A stretch of DNA of 64,000 nt from Bretschneidera sinensis (lineage: Eukaryota; Streptophyta; Magnoliopsida; Brassicales; Akaniaceae). Below are positions 1-11,231 of the stretch, piece by piece. Made by a program: the position numbers and the translations under genes. Positions within the stretch are counted from its first letter, which is position 1. Each line of letters opens with the position of its first letter. Where the stretch lies: the NCBI GenBank assembly GCA_023935145.1, contig CM043702.1:78845320-78909319 (forward strand). Direction: 5' to 3'. The notes below the pieces were generated by a model that made no database searches, had not been told where the DNA came from, and saw nothing but the letters and a program-made list of their open reading frames with translations.

Positions 1-197
1 TAATTTGCTTGCTCTTGACCTGCATATGAATACAAAGGGCAAGTGTTAGTAATGTGATCAAAACGAGAACATATAGCACATACCTGGAGTGGTTTGCCTC
101 GCGGACTAGGTGATATGTTTTGACTAGTCATGGCATATATAAGCATATCTAGCTTCCTCTCCATAGCATCTAGACAAGTATATTGAGCTTCTGTCAT
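1..197 (-). CDS. Zinc-knuckle gag-like ORF of NA-1 (5' part)
   Basis: Minus-strand ORF starting at the ATG complementary to 195-197 and running off the window. It begins with an Athila-type segment (…ERKLDMLI…) and reaches a CCHC zinc knuckle (C-x2-C-x4-H-x4-C) with all four ligands present, unlike the copies in NA-2 and NA-3. In the Athila gag this region follows the PF03732 capsid-like domain; here that domain is missing, so the ORF starts just upstream of the knuckle. The start is chosen because the same ATG is used in all three copies. Likely role: nucleic-acid binding in trans-mobilisation (inference). Confidence 0.7.
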   Translation of the reverse strand, partial: MTEAQYTCLDAMERKLDMLIYAMTSQNISPSPRGKPLQVCAICSRFDHITNTCPLYSYAGQEQAN

Positions 198-523
198 TGG
201 TGCTTCTCCCTTTGAATGAATTAGTTGAACCGCTTCAGTGCAACAGTTTCAGTACTGCTGCTCGGGTACTCTCTGGACCTTTTGCTCTCGATCGCAGCTC
301 CTCTACGCTCGATCGCAGACTTGCGCTTGATCGCACAAGGCACTGCGCTCGATCGCAATAAGGATAGAAACTCCTCCTCTGCACACCTGAACAGAAAACG
401 AAAAGAAGGAATAAATATGATTTTTGATAAAAATAAAACAGAACAGAATAAAATAGAATAAATTAAAATAATAATAATAAAAAAAAACTAACGAAAATAA
501 TTCCAAAAAGAAATTTAGCACAA
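198..523 (-). other. NA-1 leader with CGATCG motif cluster
   Basis: Untranslated leader between the priming site and the short ORF. It holds four or five copies of the 14-nt near-palindrome TGCGCTCGATCGCA at about 285-357. Equivalent clusters occur in the leaders of NA-2 (32108-32192) and NA-3 (43217-43300) but not in the leaders of Ath-2 or Ath-3. No gene is seen. Confidence 0.7.
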
Positions 524-541
524 TCCCCGGCAACGGCGCCA
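524..541 (-). other. Primer binding site, tRNA-Asp (NA-1)
   Basis: The reverse complement reads TGGCGCCGTTGCCGGGGA, matching the 3' end of plant tRNA-Asp. This is the primer usual in Athila-lineage elements. It lies six bases inside the LTR end, as in the other copies. Confidence 0.85.
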
Positions 542-860
542 AAAACTTGTTGTGCGAAAATATACCTAAATAAATAGGTGAATAATCGTACTTTGTTTTA
601 CTTGCAAGTGCACAAGGTCAATAGTGTAGCATAGTGTGCGAATACAAGATCATCTCCACAGGGATTGGTAAAGTTCAATTTAGAATTATATTCGTAATAT
701 AAAAAGATAGAAATAATAAAAGCGTTGAGAAATAATAAAGATAAAATACTAAGGATAAAGGCGTAGGGACTTGATATCCACCACTAATTATGCTACCACA
801 ATATAATAGTATGTTAATGCTTTATTCATGCCATGTATACCTACTGGTTGCCAACCTAAG

Positions 861-1042
861 GGCATGGTATCTACTCCTTAAGCTATTGATTTCCCTAAGC
901 AACGAGTTAGGCATGGTATCTACTCTAACTCTTTTCTTCCTTAAGGGATTCAGCATGGTATCTGCTTGAGTTGTTCCTTAAGAAAACATAAGTACTATAG
1001 AAATCGACAACCACATGAGACCTAGGGCATGGTATCTACTCC
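861..1042 (-). other. Four-hairpin array in NA-1 LTR
   Basis: Four successive hairpins each present the loop AGTAGATACCATG on a different stem. The clearest is GAGTTAG/CTAACTC flanking the copy at 912-924. The copies at 863-875 and 954-966 are flanked by CTTAAGG/CCTTAGG and by CCTTAAGG/CCTTAAGG. The same array is in the NA-2 and NA-3 LTRs. Location is downstream of the TATA box, so the hairpins would be in the transcript. Confidence 0.6.
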
Positions 1043-1603
1043 CGGTTTCCCATGTTGATTAACCCGGGTATCCGGATAAGATATCCTTTGTTACTAATGT
1101 TAGACCCAGGACTCGGTCATCCAAATTGATCTAACTAACAAGTCCATACCACATGCACATATTGATCAGACATATACATATGAGGAATTTAAATAAAAGC
1201 AGGTATTAATCAAGTTTAAGCAACACAACATAAATATCGCAAGGCTCCAATACTAAATTTATTGAGTAAACATAATTAGGGCTTCAACCAAGCCCTACTA
1301 AGAATTTAATTACACATAATAAAATAAAAAGGAAAGAAGAAACCCGAGAGAAGAGGCGTCAATTCTGCTCCACGGTCTCCTTCTCCAAGCTAAAGCAATA
1401 GAGAAAAGTGTTTTCTATCTAAGGTCTCCTTTTGTGTGTGAGTTTACAAGTGTATTTATAGGTCCTTGAGAAGTCCTAATAGACTCATGAGTTTCTAAAC
1501 TTTCCTAAAACACAAAACTCCTTTATTTCCAAAATAGAGTTATTTCCAAAATAGGGTTATTTCCAAAATAGGGTTCTGCAGTTTATTATTCACGCCTGTA
1601 CAT

Positions 1604-1720
1604 TTGCGCTCGATCGCATGTGTCCTTGCGCTCGATCGCAGTGTCCGCTCGATCCTACAAGTGTGCGCACGATCGTATGTGCGCTCGATCGCATTGCATG
1701 TGCGCTCGATCGCACTTTGT
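1604..1720 (-). repeat. CGATCG motif cluster in NA-1 LTR promoter
   Basis: Five to six copies of TGCGCTCGATCGCA and single-base variants lie upstream of the TATA box. Most deviations are CpG to TpG or CpA, as expected from decay of methylated cytosine. Confidence 0.75.
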
Positions 1721-1938
1721 CCAGAAAGTGCTTCAGGGCTTCTAGATTTCTTCCTTAAAGTGCCAAAACTGCTTCTTTTTCTCCAAGACCCTATAAAAAC
1801 ATGTAAAACACACAAATGGAGTAAAAGATACCAAATTAACGTAATAAAGGATCTAACAAGTGTAAATAAGGGGGCTTAAATATGTATATTTAAGCGTCTA
1901 TCATATACCCAAACGAGAATTTAGAGAATTTTGTTAAC

Positions 1939-3025
1939 ATGGCCGACAATCACAATGAGAATGTTGCTAAGACATTTAAGGACTACTTGCATCCTAGCCA
2001 AATGGCCACACCATCTTGTATCATGTTCCCCTATAATGACTAACAACTTGAGTTTAAGCTGGGCGTGATTTAGTTGCTACCAACCTTCCATAGGTTTGAG
2101 AATGAGAGCCCCTATGTCCATATTAGGGAATTTGAGGAAGTAGTAGCAACCTTTCAAAGTAGGGCTGATATGGTAGACACCGTCAAACTTAGGTTTTTTC
2201 CCTTTTCACTTAAGTAAAAGGCCAAGGTTTGGCTGTACTTGTTAAGGCCTAGGTCTATAGGTAGTTGGGATGGGATGACCCAAGCCTTCTTCCAAAAGAA
2301 TTTCCCAACCCATAAGACCAATAACCTCAAGAGACAAATCTTAAACTTTGCATAAAAGGAGAGTGAAACCTTATATCAAGTTCGAGAACGTTTCAAAGAC
2401 CTTTTGAATTCTTGTCCACACTATGGGTATGAGAGTTGGCGGGTAGTTAGCTATTTCTATGATGGACTTCTAAGTAGCGAAAGACAATTCATAGAAATGA
2501 TGTGTAATGGAGATTTTCTTCATAAAGATCCCGACCAAGCCATAGATTTTCTAGATGACCTATTCTAAAAAGGCCTACATTTGGACAGGACCGAATGCCA
2601 TGGAAAGTACTAGGAGAAATCAAACTATTGGAATTTATCAACTTAAGGAAAAGGATAGTCTTAAAGTATGTTTAGAGGTCCTAACTAAGGAAATTGAAGT
2701 TTTAAAAACCAAAGATGCTAGAGCCCTCGAACCGGTTGCTAGGGTAGAGTCCCACGAACTTTGTTTTCTGTGTAATAGGGTAGATCATGTACCTAAGGAT
2801 TGTCCAGCCTATTTTGGGATGAAGAGAGAGTGTAATGCTTTAAGTATACCCTTTAGGAAACCATACTCACCCTACTCTAACACCTACAATCTCGGTTGGA
2901 AGAATTACCCTAATTTTAGTTGGAGATCTGATATACAACCTCCTGCCCAATCTAGTACCCATTGGAGACCGAAAGCAACTTCATCTAATGCACCACAACA
3001 ATCTTTACCTTTGGAAGATGCTTTT
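1939..3025 (+). pseudogene. Ath-1 gag (5' and zinc-knuckle parts), broken
   Basis: Starts with an ATG at 1939 (MADNHNEN…) and shows the Athila gag pattern: DYLHP near residue 17, the IREFEEV capsid-core segment (PF03732-type), then an intact CCHC knuckle (C-x2-C-x4-H-x4-C) near 2770-2820. The product would be the capsid/nucleocapsid precursor. It has several in-frame stops (first at 2041-2043, another near 2353) and a frameshift near 2566, after which the frame stays open from 2555 to the insertion of a copia solo LTR at 3026. The gag tail resumes beyond the inserted LTRs at 5334. Confidence 0.85.
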
Positions 3026-3899
3026 TGTTGGTATTTATCTAAGGTTTAAACTTGGAAGAGGTTCAGCACACTAGGAGTGTGCCTCAGCACAAAGCAGCAA
3101 AAAAGGAGAAGCATCAAGTCAGGCCGCGGCCCAGCTTTTTCTAGGCCACGATGCACAGCAAGGGAGGAAGCTGGAGGAGGGCCAGGCCGCAGCGCACCAT
3201 ACCCCAGGCCACGGCTCACAGAGTGGCAGCAAGTGTGCCCTACTCTATGCCGCAGCGCGCCCTGTTTCAGGCCGCACCTTCAGGCACACTAAGGCACACA
3301 TGTTTCAGCCTTTAGTTGAGTTCGTGAGACCTGTCCAAAACACACAGCATCACTAAAGAATGATCAAAGGCTATGATTGATTGTTCATCTAGATCTAAGG
3401 GTGGATAATGACCTTCAAGATTGAACAAGAAGTTGGTGCACTATATAAAGGGTCACCTAGCTTTATTCCCAACACTACTACAACAACAATTATAGTATAC
3501 ATTCTGACATACAAGTTATCATCATACAAAGAGTGTGCAAAGACACAAACCACAAGAGGGACTTAAGAGTGAGGTTGGTTGTAAAATAAGAGTAGCATAG
3601 GTTAAGATAGAGAGCATTGTAATAGTTCTTATCTTCTTCCTTTCTTCTTTTCTTTGTTTCTTCAAGAACTTGAGTTTCTTGGAGAGGGTTGCTGTGATTG
3701 TAAAGAACCATTGATTTAGTGCAGAGAGTTCGGAGGAACTCATGGGGATGTAGGCTATTGTGGAACCTCGATAACAAATCGATGTGTCCTTTCTTCCTTT
3801 GATTTCTGTTTCTGTTTGGATTCATCTTTACAAGTCATTCTAGACTTGGGTGTTTGAGAGACCATCACCTGGGCATCTAGGAGAGGTGGTTTCCAAACA
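3026..3899 (+). repeat. Solo LTR, Ty1/copia family 2
   Basis: 874 bp, TGTTGG…AAACA, flanked by the perfect 5-bp duplication CTTTT (3021-3025 and 3900-3904). No internal copia sequence remains, so it is a solo LTR left by LTR-LTR recombination. TATA box (actatataaag) near 3441-3450. A GC-rich block with repeated gccgc/gccac motifs lies at 3120-3290. The ending closely resembles Cop-1 LTRs, but the U3 differs, so I call it family 2. Confidence 0.9.
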
Positions 3900-3904
3900 C
3901 TTTT

Positions 3905-4048
3905 AAGTCATTTATGCAGGTACATGCCAAGAGTGTGGAAGAGTAAGGCAAGATAAATCAACGGTTGCTTGAGGAGGAATAAGGGATCAAAGAGGAACAA
4001 AAGGTGATAAAGAGCCAACTCACCAAGTTGACTAGTTTCTTGATAATT
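3905..4048 (+). other. Short Ath-1 segment between two inserted LTRs
   Basis: 144 bp of Ath-1 gag/linker DNA between the copia solo LTR and the Athila solo LTR. It encodes parts of a lysine- and glutamate-rich gag tail but is too short and worn to give a reading frame. Confidence 0.5.
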
Positions 4049-5333
4049 TGTTGTGAGTTTTAAATTACTCGCAATCGCACGAGTCGTTTGCAGTATAGCA
4101 TTGTGCAAGTGCGAGGTCGAATCCACAGGGAATTGCGTTGTGAAAGTATATTTTCAATCTAAACTAACTCTATCTTAACCTAGTTCCGAATTTCAGATGA
4201 TAATTTGCAAAAGAAATTAAAATTAAACTAAATTGATTTTTAAAAACTAATAATTAAAACACTATGGTTTCCAAATCCACCCCACCGAAGTTAAGCATAT
4301 ATGTTCTAAAAATATAGCCTATCAAAACATTCCATGAATCCAACTATAAGACAAAAAACAAAGAATATCCCAACTAAACCAAAAGCATCCAATGTATTAG
4401 CTCTTAACAAATCACAAAGGAAATCCAATTTAATCGAAAAGCATTCAATGTATCCATCAGAGGAAACACAAGGAATATCCAACAGACAATTTAAACTCAA
4501 TCAATTATAAGATTAACTCAAATAATTGACAGAACATTTATACTAAAAATTGTCAGATTTGTACAAGCAAATCTGAACTACTACGCCAAACAACGGCGAG
4601 CCTTCATCTTCAACCTTAGCTGAAGAGTCTAGCCACTCATAACTATAAAACTATAATAAAAAGTGCTAAACATTTAAACTAAAACAACTGAATATAAAGA
4701 AATAAATAAAAAACTTTACATGGGAGAAATTCCACTCGCTGACGGGCGGCACTTCCCCTCGTGGTAACAATGCCTTCGGGATCCACCAGAATGCTAGCGG
4801 ACGTCCACCGTAAACACCAAAGTGGCTAAGGAATTGTACACTGAATGATGGAGTCAGATGGTGTTTATATAGGCAAATACCACGAGTGCAATGTGTTTCC
4901 AATCCGATGTGGGATGTTGGATATAGAAATGTGTTTCCAACTGATGTGGGATGTGGGATTTAAGTCTTCACATGCCCTTCAAAACTTCTGTTCACGCTGA
5001 AATCCCGCATAGCTCGCACAGCCTGACCTTTGTCTACTAAAACGGCCATAACTTTCTGTAGAAAAATCATTTTTATGAGCCGTAAAATTCTTCAGAAAAT
5101 AGACTTCTTGATCTTTCTAAGAATATATGGCTTATATCCTGGTTCTTCTTGAATCAATACAGTTTAATTTTCAAAGATGATTGATCTGTACGGGTAATTC
5201 TGGCAATTTTAGTGAAACTCCTTTCCCAGTGCTTGTAAACCTGAAAAACAATGAAAACAACTCAAAGTAACAAAATCCTAAGCTAACAAATGTAAATTAA
5301 GTGGCCAAAATATGCAATATTTTTCTCTCATCA
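4049..5333 (-). repeat. Solo LTR, Athila (Ath-2-like)
   Basis: Minus-oriented LTR: the plus strand begins TGTTGTGAG and ends CTCATCA, matching the Ath-2 and Ath-5 LTRs. The flanks TAATT (4044-4048) and CAATT (5334-5338) are a duplication with one mismatch. No Ath-2-type internal sequence adjoins it, so it is solo. It carries a TATA box (4864-4871) with a perfect U-snRNA-type upstream element at 4905-4915. Confidence 0.85.
4864..4915 (-). promoter_or_regulatory. USE-like element plus TATA box, 33 bp apart (solo LTR)
   Basis: On the minus strand ATCCCACATCG (4905-4915) fits the plant U-snRNA upstream sequence element RTCCCACATCG. It is followed after exactly 33 bp by TATATAAA (4864-4871). The spacer differs from those of Ath-2 and Ath-5, yet its length is identical. 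A second, distal copy (ATCCCACATCA) lies further upstream. Confidence 0.7.
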
Positions 5334-6487
5334 CAATTTAAAAGCAAGGTCATTTTACTTCGTAGCCACAACCTAATCCAAGGGGACAACATATGGCACA
5401 AACCTCCAATCCTGACAATCAAAATGTTAAAGAGGTTAATGCCATGATTACTCGTAGCGGTAAGAAAATTGATGGACCCACTCTACCATCAAACTTGATT
5501 CCTAACACCGTGAGCAACAAGGATGAAACTCCCAAGGAACAAGATGCCCATAGTTGCCCATAGTGATTCTTTACCGATGCCTTTCCCTTAAGCACTCCTT
5601 AAACCTAAGGAGAGAAATTCGACATTAAAAGGTGAGATTCTTGAACAACTTCAGCATGTTAAAATTAACCTCCCTCTTCTTCATGTCATAAAACAGGTTC
5701 CCAACTATGCTAAAGTCATCAAGGAATTATGCACACTCAAGAGGAGGCACAATGTGAAGAAGACATTATTCTTAACGGAGCAAGCAAGTGCAGTAATTGA
5801 TAGCAAGACACCACCCAAGTATAAAGATCCAGGTTGTCCAACGGTGGCTTGTCAAATTGGAAACAAAGCTTGTGGCCAAGCATTGCTAGATTTGGGGGCT
5901 AGTGTGAATCTCATGCCATACTCCATTTACTTATAACTCAGTCTAGGTGAGATCAAACCCACTTTCGTGGTACTCCAACTAGTGGATCAATCGGTAAGAA
6001 AACCAAGAGGTATTATGGAGGATGTTTTACTGCAAATTGAAAAATTCTATTATCCCATTGACTTTTTGGTGTTAGATACAATTTCTATTGTGAATACGGA
6101 GTAAAAAATTCCTTTGATACTTGGAAGACCATTCCTTGCCACCTCCAATGCCCTCATTAATTGTAGGAATGGACTTATGACATTATCATTTGGAAATATG
6201 ACTCTAGAGGTGAATGTTTTTCGAGTCTCAAGACAGCCACATGAAGAGGATGAATGTTTTGACACTTACATGATCGATGAGCTTATTTTGGAGGATGAAT
6301 ACATTAAAGATAATTCTAACTCTTTGGAATTCCTTCTTAATAATTTTAATTTTGATGATTCTTCCATTTATCCCCATGCCATTAATATTGTTGATATTTT
6401 TGATAAGTCACAGGGATTTATGAAGAAATCATGGCAACCATGCTTTGAGGAGTTGCTCAAAGAAAGGGAAGCACCCAAACCCTCTTC
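5334..6487 (+). pseudogene. Ath-1 gag tail and aspartic protease, broken
   Basis: Continues Ath-1 after the solo LTR. It encodes the Athila linker with MITRSGK near 5440, then the retroviral-type aspartic protease. The catalytic segment ALLDLGASVNLMP is at about 5880-5920, inside an open stretch 5754-5936. The later protease motif ILGRPFLATSNALI is at about 6117-6160, inside an open stretch 6114-6487. Stops at 5934-5936 and near 6102 break the frame. The polyprotein is cut at 6487 by a copia solo LTR and resumes at 7388. Confidence 0.85.
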
Positions 6488-7382
6488 TGTTGGTATTTAT
6501 CTAAGGTTTAAACATGGTTTGAAGAGGTTTAGCATCAGGTCTTGGCGCCTTGGCTCAAGGTGTGCGCGCCTCGGCCTCCAGGAAGACCAGAAGTTTAGGG
6601 GAGGGGCTGTGCACCATGGCCTGGGTGTGTGCACCATGGCCTGGCCCTGTCACCCCAGGCTGCTTCCTCCAGCATGACAAGAAAGCTCCCCCCTCTTCAG
6701 GCCGCAGCATACCCTGTTCTAGGCCACGGCTTGAAGGCACACCTAATGATTTTGGTTCAGCCTTTTGAAAGGTGCGTGGATGCATGATCAAAATGCACAG
6801 GATCACTAAGGATTGATGAAGGGTAAGGTTGATTGGTCCTCAAGATCTAAGGGTGAAAATTGACCCTCAAGATTGGTCAAGAAGTTGGTGCACTATATAA
6901 AGGGTCACCTAGGTTCAAAAAAGGCATAACATGTGAGACATAACTTGTGATGTAAATGAGAGTTGTGTGAGAGTGCAAAGACACTAAACACATGAGAGAT
7001 CTCATTGTAGAGAGGCTGGTTGTTTAGAGAGAGAGAGTAGAATAGAAAGGGGATTCAATGGCTTGTAAGGGGAATTTTCTTGGGAAAAATCCAGGGTTAG
7101 TTCTTATCACTTTCTTTTACTTCTTCTTCTTTCGTTCTTCAAGAACTGGTGAGTTCTTGAATAGGTGTTACTGATTGTTAAGAACTTCATTGACAAGATA
7201 GTGCAGAGAGCTCGTAGGAGCTCACGGGGACGTAGGCACGTTACCGAACTCTGTCAACAAATTACTTGTTTCTTTTATGCTTTCTTTGATTAGTTAATTG
7301 CTGTATCCATTTCATTACAAGTCATTTGACTTGGGTGTTTGGAAGATCACCACCTGGGCATCTCCAAGGTGATTTTCCAACA
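6488..7382 (+). repeat. Solo LTR, Ty1/copia family 2
   Basis: 895 bp, TGTTGG…CAACA, with the perfect duplication TCTTC (6483-6487 and 7383-7387). Same family as 3026-3899 and as the cut LTR at 60128. TATA box (actatataaag) at about 6892-6901. GC-rich ggcctgg/gccgcagc motifs lie at 6540-6740. Confidence 0.9.
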
Positions 7383-7387
7383 TCTTC

Positions 7388-8990
7388 CGAGGAGACACTA
7401 ATTCTTAATTTAGCTCCGCTTCCCAAAGGACTCAAACATGTCTTTTTAGGCCTATGTGATACCTTTTCGGTTATTATCTCCTCCGAACTTAGTGATGTAC
7501 AATGTGATCAATTGTTGAATTTTTTAAGAGAACATAAATCTACACTAGGTTGGTCCATGGCCAACATAAAAGGTGTTAGTCCCTTAATTTGTTCTCATAA
7601 GATTTATCTAGAAGAATGAGCTAACCCTCGTAGAGACCCACAAAGAAGGCTAAATCCAACGATGAAAGAGGTAGTTAAGAAAGAAGTCTTAAAACTTTTG
7701 GATACGGGAATTATATATCCCATATCTGATAGTAAGTGGGTTAGTCCAACCTAAGTAGTTCCTAAGAAAGCTGCGGTGATCGTGGTAGAAAATGAAAAGG
7801 GGGTGTTAGTACCAACTAAGGTAGTGACCGGGTGGTGTATGTGCATAAATTATAGGAAACTTAATTCAACTACTTGGAAAGACCATTTTCCTCTTCCATT
7901 CATAGATCAAATTTTAGAACGGGTGGCTGGTCATCCTTTCTATTATTTTTTAGATGGGTATTCAGGATACAACAAAATAAGAATTTTCTTAGAGGATGAA
8001 GAGAAGACCACCTTTACTTGTCCTTTTGGTACTTTTGCTTTTCAAAGAATGCCCTTTGGTTTGTATAATGCACCGACTACTTTTCAAAGATGCACGATGA
8101 ATATTTTCAGTGACATGGTTGAAAAATGTGTGGAAGTGTATATGGATGATTTAACCGTGTTTTGAACTTCTTTTGATTCATGTTTATCTAATTTGAAAAA
8201 TGTTTTGTGCAGGTGTGAAGAGAAGGGGCTTGTGCTTAATTAGGAGAAGTGCTATTTTATGGTGTCTTCCGAAATAGTCTTGGGCCATATAGTGTTTGAA
8301 AAGGGGATAGAAGTGGATAAATCGAAAATTGAATTTATCTCTAAACTACCCACTCCTAAGAATATTAAAGATGTTAGGTCTCTCTTAGGGCATACCGGGT
8401 TTTATAGAAGGTTTATTCAAAATTTTAGTGCTATCTCTAGACCCTTATGTAACCTTTTGATGAAGGATACTGAGTTTAAGTGGAGCCCTGAATGTGAGCA
8501 AGCCTTTAGGACACTTATCTCTAAGCTTACAACCGCCCCTATTATGCAATCATCGGACTTTACTTTGCTTTTTGAGATTATGTGAGACGCTAGTAACTAT
8601 GTTGTAGGGGCTGTTTTAGGACAAAAAAGGGAGGGAAAACCATTTTTTGTTTATTATGCTAGTAGAACCTTGAATCATTCTCAAATGATGTACACCACAA
8701 CCGAGAAAGAATTACTAGCAGTAGTATTTGCATTGGATAAATTTCTCTCTTACTTAATTGGTTCACCTATCACTATATTCACAGATTACTCCGCCCTTAA
8801 ATTTCTTTTCTCAAAAACGGATGCTAAGGCCCGTTTGATACGTTGGATTCTGCTTTTGCAGGAGTTCGACTTGACCATCAAAGATAAGAAGGGAGTAGAA
8901 AAGGTTGTAGCAGACCACCTACCTCACTTGGAATTTAAGAATGATGATGACATTTTGCCCATTCAAGAAGCCTTCTCAGATTAAAACTTA
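7388..8990 (+). pseudogene. Ath-1 reverse transcriptase and RNase H, broken
   Basis: One continuous reading frame encodes the RT linker (VIISSELS), RT, and RNase H. RT motifs: FLDGYSGYN, TFTCPFGTFAF, RMPFGLYNAP and the catalytic YMDD at about 8140-8152. RNase H begins near 8583 (DASN…) and includes [16 protein letters not shown] near 8700 and [11 protein letters not shown] near 8840. The frame is interrupted only by nonsense codons (7617, 7753, 8163, about 8241, 8582), with no frameshift across about 1.6 kb. This fits transition decay in methylated DNA. The normal role is copying element RNA to DNA in the particle. Confidence 0.9.
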
Positions 8991-8999
8991 TTTTTTGTC

Positions 9000-10312
9000 C
9001 TTGGTCACACGCCATGGTATGCCGACATTGTAAACTACTTGGTTTCCTGTCAAGTTCCATCTATATGGAGTGCACAAGATAAGCGTAAGTTTTTGGCTGA
9101 GGTAAAGAATTTTTATTGGAATGATCCTTATCTTTTTAAATATTGCCCTGATCAAATAATAAGAAGATGCATTCCGGATATGGAAGTTGATAGTGTGTAA
9201 ATTTTTGTCATACCTATGCTTGTGGTGGCCACTTCTCTATTAAAAAGATAGCTGTAAAAATTTTGCAATGTGGTTTTTATTGGCCCACTCTATTCAAGGA
9301 TGCTAATGAGTTCTGTCGATCATGTGAAAGATTTCAGAGGTTAGGTTCATTATCCTGCCGCCATATAATACCTCTCAACCCGATCTTAGTGGTGGAAATC
9401 TTTGATTCTTGGGGGATAGATTTTATGGGACCATTCCCACCTTCTTTTGGGTATCTTTACATTTTGCTTGCTGTTGATTATGTTTCTAAGTGGGTTGAAG
9501 CAATACCTTGCCGCACTAATGATAACACAGTTGTTGTTAAGTTTCTTAAAGATCATATTTTATCGAGGTACAGTACTCCACGTGTTATAATTAGTGACCA
9601 AGGGTCACATTTTTGTAACCGTTCTTTTGAGGCTTTAATGGGCAGGTATGGAGTCACCTATAAGGTTTCTACAGCTTATCATCCACAAACCAATGGCCAA
9701 GCAAAACTAGCAAATTGGGAGATTAAGCGAATACTTGAAAAAACGGTAAATCTGAACCGAAAAGATTGGTCCTTGCGCCTATCAGATGCACTTTGGGCGT
9801 ACCGGACAACATACAAGACGGTTCTTGGAGCATCTCCTTATCGGTTGGTATTTGGCAAAGCATGTCACTTGCCAGTAGAACTTGAGCACAGAGCATATTG
9901 GGCTATTCAAAATTTTAACTATGACTTTAAGATGTCCGGTGAGGAGAGGAAAATGCAACTTTGTGAACTTGCGGAGTTCAGGGATGATGCATATGATAAT
10001 GCTAAGGACTTAAAATCAATAATGAAAGCGGTAGATGATCAGAAAATACTTCAGAAAAATTTTGAACAAGGTAATAGAGTTTTTCTATATGACTCGCGGT
10101 TACATTTCCATCCGGGAAAATTGCGGTCACGATGGAAGGGACCTTATGTTGTGAAGAGTGTTTTTCCCAATGGAGTAGTTGAGGTTGAAGATCCTTCCGA
10201 CGGTTGTGCATTTCGAGTTAATGGGCATAGGTTGAAGCTCTACTTGGAACATGAACGTGTTAAAGATAGCCCCGAAGAGATCTCTTTGGTGTCCCCGGTT
10301 TATGCTTCTTAA
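9000..10312 (+). pseudogene. Ath-1 integrase, catalytic Glu replaced
   Basis: Frame-shifted from the RNase H; open from 9263 to 10312 (349 aa). Motifs: the end of the zinc domain ([10 protein letters not shown]), then the D,D35E core: first Asp in [11 protein letters not shown] (about 9416), second Asp in IISDQGSHF (about 9595), and 35 residues later a Lys (…NGQAK) where Glu belongs. One GAA to AAA change would remove catalysis. The C-terminal part has the [12 protein letters not shown] chromatin-type fold segment seen in Athila integrases. The first third (9000-9262) has frameshifts and a stop near 9199. Confidence 0.88.
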
Positions 10313-11108
10313 TCGGGTACTTTCATTCCATTGTACATTAGTTTTAATTTAGTTAAGTTTTTGTTAATTTTAGAGTTTTTAGTTTTAGTTAAGTCTATCT
10401 TCATTTTAATTTTCAAATTGATTTAATTTTAGTTTTTAGTTTTAGGTTTAATTTTAGTAATTTTGGTTTACATTTTTATACCTATTTTATTTATTTGTTC
10501 CTACCTAGTAGATTTAAGGCTGTGCGCCGCGGCCCAGGCCCGTCTGCCTCGCCTACCAGCAGCCCATCTGTTTTCAAGTCTCTAGTGTGTGCCGCGGCCT
10601 AGGCCTATGCGCCTCGCCCACCAACAGCCCACTAGAAATTAGCCTCCCAGGTCATGCCGCGCCTCAGTCCGTGTCGCGCCGCGGCTCACAGCACAACACA
10701 TTTGGGGCTTTTGGTCTTTGAGCCGCGGTACGAGTAAATGTGCGCCATGGCGCACAATTGTGATATACACTTTTAAAAGCCCATTTTCCCTCTTGTTCTT
10801 CATTTCACTTTGAAAAAAACCAGCCCTTCTTCTACTCTCTCTCAACCTCTTTCCAAATCAACCCTTACCCATCTACTTTTTCTCATTATTTCTTGATTCT
10901 AACACAATTCCTTGAGGAATTTCTCACTTATATTGCAGATTTTGCTGCAATTTTCTCCAAAAAGCTTTGGTTCTAAGAGGATTTTGGGATTTCAAGAGGA
11001 TTTCGAGATTGTGGGTCTTCTCTCCAACTTTGGGCTGACTACTTATCAAGTAAGGTCAATTTCCTTCTCTTTGTTGTGGATTTGTGCTATTTGAGTGGTT
11101 GCATTTGA
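10313..11108 (+). other. Ath-1 spacer between integrase and ORF2
   Basis: Non-coding. It begins AT-rich with a long pyrimidine-rich tract (10330-10500) ending in CAG-like acceptor candidates. Then comes a GC-rich block (10517-10740) with repeated gtgccgcggcct/ggccca motifs that resemble the GC motifs in copia family 2 LTRs and Ath-1/Ath-4 LTRs. No gene is seen. Confidence 0.6.
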
Positions 11109-11231
11109 ATTAGTTCTCTTGTTTTAGAACACTTTGATTCAAATGGCCCCAAATCTAAGAGGCAAAGGGGGAAACAGCCCCAAGAATTTGATGAGAGTAA
11201 ATTTGCCAGTTTTAATGCTAGTGAGAGGTAT

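Larger units (their letters stand above)
1..1903 (-). mobile_element. NA-1, non-autonomous Athila-derived LTR element (partial)
   Basis: Minus-strand element cut by the left window edge. What is present is the start of its short gag-like ORF (1-197), a leader (198-523), a tRNA-Asp priming site and the 5' LTR (548-1903). It is close in sequence to NA-2 and NA-3, which are complete and lack reverse transcriptase and integrase, so the same is inferred here. It sits just upstream of the Ath-1 gag start. The five bases after the LTR (1904-1908, TATAC) are the candidate target duplication; the partner is outside the window. Confidence 0.85.
548..1903 (-). repeat. 5' LTR of NA-1
   Basis: Read on the minus strand it starts TGATAGACGC and ends CGCACAACA. 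A TATA box (plus strand tttata, about 1452-1458) lies downstream of a cluster of TGCGCTCGATCGCA motifs at 1604-1720. The transcribed part contains four copies of AGTAGATACCATG (complement at 863-875, 912-924, 954-966 and 1028-1040), each between inverted repeats. Homologous to the LTRs of NA-2 and NA-3. Confidence 0.88.

Noticed and set aside
225..542. Short ORFs 225-461 (+) and 303-542 (minus) as genes
   Set aside because: They lie in the NA-1 leader over the CGATCG cluster and homopolymer-rich DNA; no conserved coding signal.
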